Shown here piece by piece: positions 21,801 through 32,493 of a stretch of 64,000 nt of DNA. Position 1 is the first letter of the stretch. Each line of letters starts with the position of its first letter. The translations under genes and the position numbers were made by a program. The DNA is taken from NCBI GenBank assembly GCA_009760855.2, contig WPIO01000142.1, positions 138,501-202,500 on the forward strand, given 5' to 3'. Below the pieces are notes generated by a model. That model was not told the origin of the DNA. It saw nothing but the letters and a program-made list of their open reading frames with translations, and did no database searches. This DNA comes from Cristatella mucedo (lineage: Eukaryota > Bryozoa > Phylactolaemata > Cristatellidae).

Positions 21801-24527
21801 AAGAAATGGCATGGAGATGCTGCAATCATCTGGCAAGCACGTTTTGATATGTTTTCGGTCAGATAATCAAGGAATGGGCCAAAAAGTGCTCAGTGGAAGC
21901 ATCAGCTAAGATGTTCGAGACGTCTAAGGCATGTTCTGGCCTGCCTGAAGAAATCAAGTCAAATGCTGGGCAGCTCACCTGCTAGAACTGCAAGAAAGCT
22001 ATGGAAAGTAAGAGGAAACATTTGTGCTCAAAAATTTAAATTTACCAAATTAATTATAAAATTTACCAAATTTATCAATTTATTAATTATCCAAATAATT
22101 AATATAACACATTTATTAATTATACAATTTACCAAATATTACCGTTGCTTATTTGTTCTGTGTAAGATGGCACAGGGGGGAAAGAACTGCAAAGTTTGCC
22201 ACATCAAGAATTTGATGGAAACCCACTGGCAAAGCAAGCTACTATTTCTGTACGGTGGAACCATTCAAGTGGAGGACGGGCAAGAATGCATGTGCTGCTG
22301 TAACATATCGAGAACCTCCTCCATCAACTGCTTCAATGTACACTTCAATTCTACATTGCTATTGCTGAGTTCTACCCCTCCCCCTACCCACTCCTCCGAA
22401 GAGAGATGAACTGTCTTCAGGAAACTAGCAGTGAGTCAGACACCGAACCAAACGTAGATACACGCAGGAGCACACGATACCCCCAGCATGGCAGCTGCTG
22501 CGGTGGCTGCAAATTCGTTCGGGTAATAGTAGGATTTTCTATGACACCGGGCATACTATAGTTATGCAAAGCATGGGAAAATGTGTTTTGACAGCCTAAA
22601 AACATACACATGTGCTGTTGGTGTGTATGTTTTTCGTGTAACACTTTCCTACGATTCTTTATGATCTCCCTTTGTCTGGTCGGGATTGGAGGCTGCCAGC
22701 TTCTGCGTTATCTCACCTGCTGTAGCACATTTCAAAGAGCCTGAGTTTAACCGAAAAAGATGGCTACTGGGGTCGGGTCGAACACCTGGCCTCTGCCACC
22801 TGTCAATACTGCTCCATAGTAGTTATATTGGATTCAAATCAGGAGGCTGGCTGAACCACTACACCCGTACCAAATAAGGATTTGTCCCAAAGAACATCAC
22901 CTTCCCAGCAGTTTGCATAGGGTCGTCGTCTTGCTGCCAAAGGTGAGGAGTCCCAAACAGAGTATTTGGGCATCGAAATCCACTTTTCTTGAGCAACTAT
23001 GACTTGAGTAAAGTACCCTTCGAGGATTCCTTGTTTGGTGCTGGCGCAGCAGCTCAGCAAGCCGCCCGATTTGAACCCTATACAACTACTATGGAGCAAT
23101 ATCGACAGGTGGCAGAGGCCAGGTGTTCGACCCGACCCCAGTAGCCGTCTTTTTCGGTTAAACTCAGGCTCTTTGAAATGTGCTACAGCAGATAAGACAA
23201 CACAGAAGCTGGCAGCCTTTATTCCTAGCAATACAAGGGGGAGTTTGCAAATCGTGGTACGGAGCATACACTAAAAACATACAACAGCATGTGTTTTTAG
23301 GTTGTCAGTAAATATTTTCTCAAGCTTTGCATAACTTTGGTGTGCCTGGTGTTACGAAAAACCCTCCGATTACACGAGTGAATTTACAGTCACCAAAGTG
23401 GGGCATAGTGCAACGATTTTTTTTAGCCTGAGTGTACAAATGACTAATTTAGAGGTGGAGCTGAAGTGAGAAATCCATATTAAACCGATCAAAATGACCT
23501 CAACGACTTGATCCGAGATCTCGGTCTCATCAAGTCAAATGCCAAGCTTCTGATGTCTGGGCAGAGCAGTGTAACTCACTGGATTAAAGTGTTCAAGTCG
23601 CAGACCAGATTATGCATAAACAAGCTTTCTCCAGCTTCTACGCCCACTAAGATGGGCTATAATTCTACTACAATTTGACCAGTCTGCTTGAGGCCATAGG
23701 AATCACCTGCAAGCAGAATGAGTGGCATGTCCTCATTGACAGCTCACTCACAGCCGTGCTGCTAGATAATGGGAAGAAGCAAACTTCTGGCTACTCTTCT
23801 GGCTCACTCGGTTCGGTGCACATCAAGAGAGGATTTCAACAGCATCAAGATCTTACTGGACACATTGAGGCAGCTGACTTGGGCTGAAAAGCTCCGAGTT
23901 AAAAATGGTGGCATCCTTGGTAAGTCTCCAAGGCCGTTTTACCAAGTTTCCCACTCTCTTTGCCTTTGGGACAGCAGAGACTGCCTTGAGTAATTCCACC
24001 GTTGGGACGTGCCACACCGAACCGAGTTCTCTGAGGGGACATAGTCAAGTTAGGCCCTGGTAGGCCAAAGGAAGGTGCTGTCGGTACCTTGGTAAGTCTC
24101 CAAGGCCGTTTTACCAAGTTTCCCACTCTCTTTGCCTTTGGGACAGCAGAGACTGCCTTGAGTAATTCCACCGTTGGGACGTGCCACACCGAACCGAGTT
24201 CTCTGAGGGGACAGTCAAGTTAGGCCCTGGTAGGCCAAAGGAAGGTGCTGTCGGTAGCCTTCGAGTATCATATGAGCTTCTTCTCTAAGCTCTCTAAAAG
24301 GTCAAAGCCTGTGTCTTTGTGTGAAACCACAGATAAAGAAGATCCTTGAGTGCAATGACTTGGCCAAAAAGCTTTTTTGATAGTCATGAGAAAATGATGA
24401 GAAAATGGAGGCTTATTCAAAAGAGTAAGGTGATGGCTTTACTGGACCACTACCAAGGATATTATTAAATAGAACATGATGGTAGACTACATTTAGAAGA
24501 TGATTCGTGAAAGATATTCACAGCATT

Positions 24528-24612
<85 letters not shown>

Positions 24613-27600
24613 AAACACCTACACAACTCTACATAATCTGTGGTCATTTTACATAACTTAAAGTTTAAATATGTGTTAATTTTGATTAACTTGTTTTTTA
24701 ATGACTATGGGTGAGCCAAAAGATGCAAATACTTCCATTTCCTCATTGGAACCGAGGGAATGGCAAACAAATCACTCTCCTGGTCACAAAATCAAAGTGT
24801 GTGGGGAATAATGAACACTTTTTTAATTACTTTACAGGTTTAAGCTATTGGTAAATTAATACTTACCACCCTGGAGAAAACTGTTACCTATCGAGATTAT
24901 AATTCATGTGCCCTAGTGCTGCCTCCCCACCCACCAAGCACAGCACAACAGGCAATGAATCACCACAGCCAGATTATGTGTGTGGATGCTAAGCATGCAG
25001 AGCTGTTCCAATAACAAAACCCTACTACTAATTAGCACAACAGGCGCAAACTCGAAAGTCGAAACCGAAAGTGCCAACTGCCACCTCAAGGCCGGGCCAA
25101 GAAATAAGACATCTCGCATATTGTGTCTCACTAGCTAGATGGCAGTACGAGAGCACTTGCTCTAGCTCAAATCTACGTAATCTGGCAAAACAAGGGATTT
25201 GGGATCAACTAGCAATCAATCATAGGTACCGAGGCACGTACTTCGTCAAAGCTCCGATGAGGTCTGATGACCATGGTCGAACTGTAGCGATTGACTCGAA
25301 CATACTTGCTGCGGTTCGGTATTCTAGGATGTTCGGTGGAGCGGTTCTGTAGCACCATTACATTGTTAGAGTGGTCGATATCCCAGCGACGTACGAACAC
25401 ATACTGGCGACTGTACATGGGAAAAGGGTAGCGGGTCACCCAGTTAACCACTTCGGAGCCGGTTTCACTATCTCTGTCGACCACCTCCAGCTCCACGACC
25501 AAGTTGTCCCACTCTTTACGGAAGTCGAGGTCTGTCTGCAACATTGCAGCATCGACCGTTGCATTAACTCTTCTGCAGAATGCAGCCAGACCAAATCAGC
25601 AAACAAAGCAGATATTTAATAAATAAATAGCACTACTATCAATGCTAAATATGTTAATATACAAGTCTCCACCAAGCTTTAAAAAAATTCAATATCAAAT
25701 CAGGTTTACGACAGAGGACCGAATTTTTACGAATATGTCGTACTTTTTTCTATTTTTTTGAAAAATAAACCTGCGACTGCTAGTCAAATAATGTCAAAAT
25801 TTAATTTAAAAAAAAACACTCCTTGCCTACCTAGCTACACTGCTTAACTTATTCATTTGGGATTAACTAGTTTATACTATTCTTTACTTTAGCTAACCAT
25901 AAATCCTAAAATTGCAAATTTCAAACATGCTGGATGAAACTGAAGATGACACAATCTATGAGGAAAGTGACGATTCAGACATTGACAATGCTGCAGAAGA
26001 CTATGAAGATGTGAGCAGTGGTATCTGATGACGAGTTTCTTGCTAACTGTGATGATTAAAGCAAACTTATATCAATAAAAATCTCAGAATAGGAATTCCT
26101 GGCTCTTGTATCTACTGTTCGACCGGGAGTTGTGTAAACTCCTTTTGCAAGAAAGGCCAGTGTGCATCTGAATTCCTTGCACTAAACATCAATCCAGTCA
26201 GCCAAGTTTGATTTTCGGCACCCTTGCTAAAAGGGAGTTATTGCCATTTTTGCAGAAAGGGAACCAAAGAGAACGAATGCGATCACTGGCTGCACAGCTC
26301 GAATTTTGAAATATCACCTTGCTGAAAGTAGGCATACTGGAATAGAGGGAGCTTATGTGGTCGGCAGTCTATAAAGAAAAGTCACTTTGGAACAGGATGC
26401 CCAGATTTCGTGCAGATGTTACAGGAGATTTGCTGCCAGAGCCCATTTTGATAGGTTTAAGTAAAAGGCTAAATTGTGCTCGGCGATTACATTGGCAAAA
26501 GGCGAGAGGCAAGTGGAAGACGAGAACAAATTGTAAAAAGAAGTAGACCAAGCCCACAGCCTTGGATGCCCTCTACTTTAGAGGTTCCGTGAGTGATCTT
26601 TGTCCGATTAGATCAATACTTCGGAGTCTCTCAATGAGATGAGACCCAAACCGTAGCAGCACAGTGCTAGTGATGCCTGCAGCCTGCACGAACACAGGTG
26701 TTGTACTGGCGCCGACGGCTTCAGGTCTCAATATGAATATGAAGCATCACGCACTTGGGCCACAGCAGGACACTCAATATCTGCATTATTCTCTGATAGT
26801 TAAAAGAGTTCCGTACACTTGCAAACACATATCTCGGCATCAATGGCACGCCTTTTTCATAGGCATGGAAGTGTACCGTGTACTAAATTGGTCCTACACT
26901 GTGGAACACACTTCCACAATTCTTATACAGCAACATCTACTCTCCTGCTGCTGACTGTGGTACATCCTTTCCAGCAGTCGTGAGCTGCTGCTGCTACTTT
27001 CGAACTACTCACTTTTTCGACTGCCCTACCAATTCAGCTATGCTTTTCACTTTCTCGCTGTTTCGTGAGATGAAGTCTATCGGCTACTGTATGGGTACCA
27101 AAAGACGTTAAGGTTTTGAGTATGCTATAGAAAATACCGACCTAGTCTTAATGGCTTTGTGGAGTTACAGATGGAGATACATAATATGACATTGCATATC
27201 AACCAACTGCCTCTGTTGTCTCCTCTCCCAGCTCAACTATTGAAAGTGGCCCTGCACTGGGGTAGCAAATATTCAGTACCAGTGCTAACACCTGGTATGT
27301 GAGCCGATAAGTCCAGTGACACGCTCGGTGACCCTTTGAGCAAGGATCAAATCCACTTAGTTTGATATGATGCCTCTGCCTGCACATGCAGCTGTGGCCC
27401 AGATCACCAATTGCATGTTGAAAGTAACAGCTTGATTAAATTAAAAAGGAAAGTACACTCATGCTTGTGATATGTGCGTGTGCACACATGCATTCAGGCG
27501 TCATGCAGGCACACATACAAACCTACACCCACACAAGCACATACACACAAGCACATACTCACCAAACAGTCATTAACAAATGTGCTGGCGGGCACATACA

Positions 27601-30600
27601 CAAACACATCGCATCACAATCACACACATCACACATACCTCATAAATGCAAACAAACTTTACGTGGGTACACAGGTACATCACACAGCTCACGTGCACCC
27701 GGAGGAGCTCAATTACCTGTACATAGAAGAATTCCCGTGCCGAGACGTCTGTGAGAATTCCGTGCACTGGAAAAAAAGGACCGCTGCTTATAAGAAAACA
27801 CAACTGTGGGCGGTGGTCGGCATAATGGAGGCAGCACTAAACAAGTTGCAATAACCGATGACTAAATCACGAGTACAAACAATTTATTAGTTTAAATAAT
27901 AATGCACTCAGGCCATGTCTGGTCTGCATCTGCACATATTTACGAAAGAATTGAGAAACATGAATTTACAGAGAACCAAACAAGCACCAAAAGAGCTGTC
28001 AGGAACAGAAGGCACGGTGCAGATGGATCAAACGCATGGTTAAGGTCAAGTTGGCTGCTTCAAGTGCTTCAATTACACAGAAGCAGTAAAGCCTTGGTGG
28101 CTCTAACCACGACCCCTACCCCAGCAGTGGGCAACATAGGATTTCTTGCAGCAGGACTGCTTCTGTTTCAGCTTCTATGTAGAGTGCTTAGAAAGAGATC
28201 TAGTTGTCTGAGAGGACTAAAAAAAACACCCCGTGATTAATATTGTATAACTCGAACCCGCACACACTTGGCCCAGATATTAGGAGCTCTCACTTCACAA
28301 CCTCGATTACGGGTTCCAGCATTGCAGTCACCAATCCTTTATTGACAGCTGCAAGTGGTGGGGACCAGAGGGCCAGTGTTGATGACCGCTGAGGCTCTTT
28401 AGGCCATTATACAAATAAGGCTGTTTAATCGGCCAACGTTCACTACTTTAAATCCGGCTTATGAATTTCAAGCACCTTGACCCTAGGGCAAAGACCCGGA
28501 GGTCCATTGGTGACGACAATAGGAAAAAAGCTACACACTAAGTGAATAAAGACAGTCATGAGCCCATCACAATGATGTGCATACCTATTATTGCTTCGTT
28601 AGCGTAATTTAAATGCATTCCTATATGGTGTTGCTGTTGCTAGGATCCGTGAATTATGCATTCGCAAAAGAAAAGCGCCCCAGAGCCGCAGCGGGCGGTC
28701 GGGGCAGTGAGCTGAGACTCTGCTCGTTTGGTATTCCTAGCATTGTCTCGAACTGCTAAGCACGCTCTCCTTCAAGCATTACTACGAATCTCTCTACCTT
28801 AGTGGTCAACAGGCCTGTTATAACTCCGGCAGCCCAATTTAACGCTTGTATTTGAAACCTTCACTCGATGTTCAATAAACTCCTAGTAAGGAGCACCCTT
28901 ATTTCTAAAAAGGCTTGGATCTGCTCGCCTTGACTGAAACTTGGCTCAAATCGGTAAATAGCCCGACAATTAAAGACACTACCCCGGTCGGTTTCTCATT
29001 CTTTCACACCCCTAGATTAATCAAAACTGGAGACAGAGTCGTTATTATCACACGATCGAACTTCAACTTCAAGCCATTTGCAGTACCCTCGAAGCAGTCT
29101 TTTGGATCTATTGTCTCAATTTCACCCGACAACAAGCTACCGATAGTGGCAGTAGTCAATCGCCCACCAGATACCAAGTATTCCTTTATCTCAGATTCCT
29201 CAGATCTCATTTCGATTCTGTGTACAGGAAAGCAATCTTTCTCATTATGAGTGATTTCAACATTCATTTTGATAAAATATCTTATGCCTTCAGCACTTAA
29301 TTTCGTGTACTGACCGACTCAATGTCTCTTTCGGCTCATGTGAATGGCCCTACTCACATCAAGGGTCATACACTCGACCAAATGTTCTCATACAACTGCA
29401 CCTGGTCATCACTGATTATTACCAAATCCTGCTTATCTGACCACAAGCAGATCTCATTCAGCCTACAGTGTGTGCCCTCCTCATTCTCATCTACAATCCT
29501 CTATGAAACACAAAACCTCAAGACCCTTGACATTAATGCTGTCCGTGCGATAATATCTGCATTACCTCTGCTGCTAAATCCCCCTTACGACCTATCATCA
29601 TTGGTAGATTGGTACAAGACACTAGCTGACGTGCTCGGCGAGTTTGCTCCCCAGACTAGGCACACTGTGCACCCTCGCCCAAACAGCCTATGGTTTACCA
29701 CAGAAATTAAACTAGCTAGGTCTACTAAGGTCTACAAGCTTGATAAAGCACACAAAAGATCAGGACTGACTGTCCATCGACAGGCACACAAGGACTACTG
29801 TAGATCGTACAAATGATCCAAGCAAAGGCCAAGTCTAGCTTCTATAAAAACAGGTTGAATCACATTCACAATCCAAAAATGCTGACGTCGACGACCAACC
29901 ATCTCCTCAACTGATCCCAGGTTAACTCCTTACCAAATGATCCCAGTGATGATCTAGCTAATTGCTTCTCTAGCTTCTTTGTCAAGAAGATCAGGGAGTC
30001 CATCCCTGAGGTGGCAGCATCCCCCCTGTAATGCTGTCACTCAATTCCTTGCAGCAACTCAATGTCTACATTCAAGCAGGTTACTTGTGACCTCGTCCTG
30101 AAGTTCATACCACAATCAAAGAAGACAACAAGTCCTCTGGACCCTATTCCGACTGTACTGCTCCTACGTTGCATTGATCTGCTGCTGCTATGCATAACTA
30201 ACATCATTAATATGCCGTTAGCCTCAGGTCATGTCCCAGCACCTTAAAAAAAAGCTGTAGTCAGGCCACTACTCAAGAAAGCTACACTAGACCAAGAGAA
30301 CATAAGCAACTTCCACCCAGTCTCCCTTGTACTGGTCCTATCAGAGACACGGGAGTGAGTCTTGGGAGACCAGCTGAACTCATTTATTGAAACTTCAAAC
30401 CTTGCTAGTTAAGTTCCAGTCTGGTTTTAGAGCTAATCACTCCATAGAGTCAGTATTGATTCGGGTGTGCAACGACCTACTTAGGAATGCAGACATGGGT
30501 AGAGCATCCTTGCTTGTTTTGCTCGATCTTTTGGCAGCATTTGATACTATCGATCCCCAAGTCCTTCTTGAGCGCCTTGCATCTCGCCTGGGCATCACTG

Positions 30601-32418
30601 GCACTGCATAGTGATGGTTCAGGTTTTATCTCAGTGGGAGACTCCAAAGTATTGATGTGAATGAACGAAGATCAACCAAAGAACCTCTGAAATGTGGGGA
30701 GCACAGGGCGGTCTGGTTCTTTTCACGGTTTATACACTCCTTCTTACCGATGTGATTGCAAAGCACAATCTAGACTTTAACTTCCATGCGGATGACACTC
30801 GGTTGTACGTTTGCTTTGATCGTTCTCAGCAGCCCTCCAGAACGTCTAATTCTCTCAACTCGCTTGCTGCATGCATTGATGACATGAGCACAGGGATGGC
30901 AGCAAACGTTCTCAAATTGAATGACGATAAGGAACGTTCAAAATTGGCTCTGCCAGCATATCTCCTGTTGAATCAGCCCAAAATCTAGGTCTCGTGTTCC
31001 AAAATGACCTTTCGTTAGACGACCACATCAACTCCACAATCAAGCCCGCCTACTTTCAGCTACATAACATTGCTAACATTCGGGCTTGTTTAGACAGGGA
31101 TACAACTTCAAAGTTGGTCCATGCATTTGTGACATTCCGTCTTGACTTCTGTAACTTACTGCTTGCTGGCCTACCGGCATGTGCAATCAGGCGCTTACAG
31201 CTGGTGCAAAACTCTGCAGCTAGGCTTGTCTGTCGTGAGCGTCCCAGTTGCCACATCACACCACTTTTTGCCGACCTGCACTGGCTCACAGTCAAGCATC
31301 ACGTCGACTTCAAGGACTCTATATCAGTCACTTTTAGGTCCCTTCATTCTTTGGCTCCAGCCTACCTATCAGATCTACCCCCCCCCCCACCAGGCTAAGC
31401 ATCTTACCACCAATTTTCGGATCCTTACTGTTTACCTATACCTCGTACAAACCTCAAATCCCTTGGAGAACCGTGCCTTTAGTTCGTATGCTCCCACAGC
31501 CTGGAAATCACTCCCGACTTGCGTCACGGGATCCCCTGACTTGACCACATTTAAAAAGAAACTAAAAACGCATCTATTTATCACAGCACCTAGTGGGTCC
31601 CTGCGATTGGTCCTTAAGGTGCTTTATGCTTGCTGACACTGTGCATGCTGCCACTAACCATAGTTACATGCTGACCCTGTACATGTCACCCCTAACCATG
31701 TTATTCTTGTTGCTTATTAAGCCTGCTACGACTAACCATTCGATCGTGCTTCCTTTGCAGCAGATGTAAAGTACCTAGAAAGCGATTGTGTTCTCTGAGG
31801 GTGCTTTATCAATGTAGTATAATTACAACTTTAACTGTTAGTCACGATTTCAAGTTCGTTGGTGTAGATGCAGCTTTAGAGGGCAGAGCGAAGCTGGCCC
31901 GGTCCAGCCACACCGAGCAGGCGACCACTGTGCCGGATGTGCAAAGGCTGCACTCTTGGGCCAGCTACATCAACCCTGAGCTGGCAGGGAGAGGCACCTC
32001 ACAGCTTCCAACCGGTCTGGCTCACCGAGAGAGGCTACGAAGCTAACATCAGTGCGCAGCAAGCTTTGAGCACCTTGGCAGTGTGGTCGGATGAAAACGT
32101 CGGGGTTAGCTGCAGCTAGAGAGACAGCAGAAAAACGCCCCTTAGCCCGGCTGCCGTCAAAATCTAAGAATTTAGAGAAAGCTACGGTGGTCACCTGACA
32201 AGTAACAGTCAAGGTCGGGTGCAGAAGATGTCTTCGAGGTCGGGCGAAAAGGATGTCTTCAATGCCGTGTTCAACTACACCAAGCCACACTAACTGGCAA
32301 CTAGATACTGGTAAAGTCAAACCGCATAGCAGCAGGGGGCCATCCGTCTGACAGCAATGAAGTGGAACAAAAATAAAGTCAAATGCCTACGTGCAAGCGT
32401 GAGCCTTCTCACGCTTGT

Positions 32419-32493
<75 letters not shown>

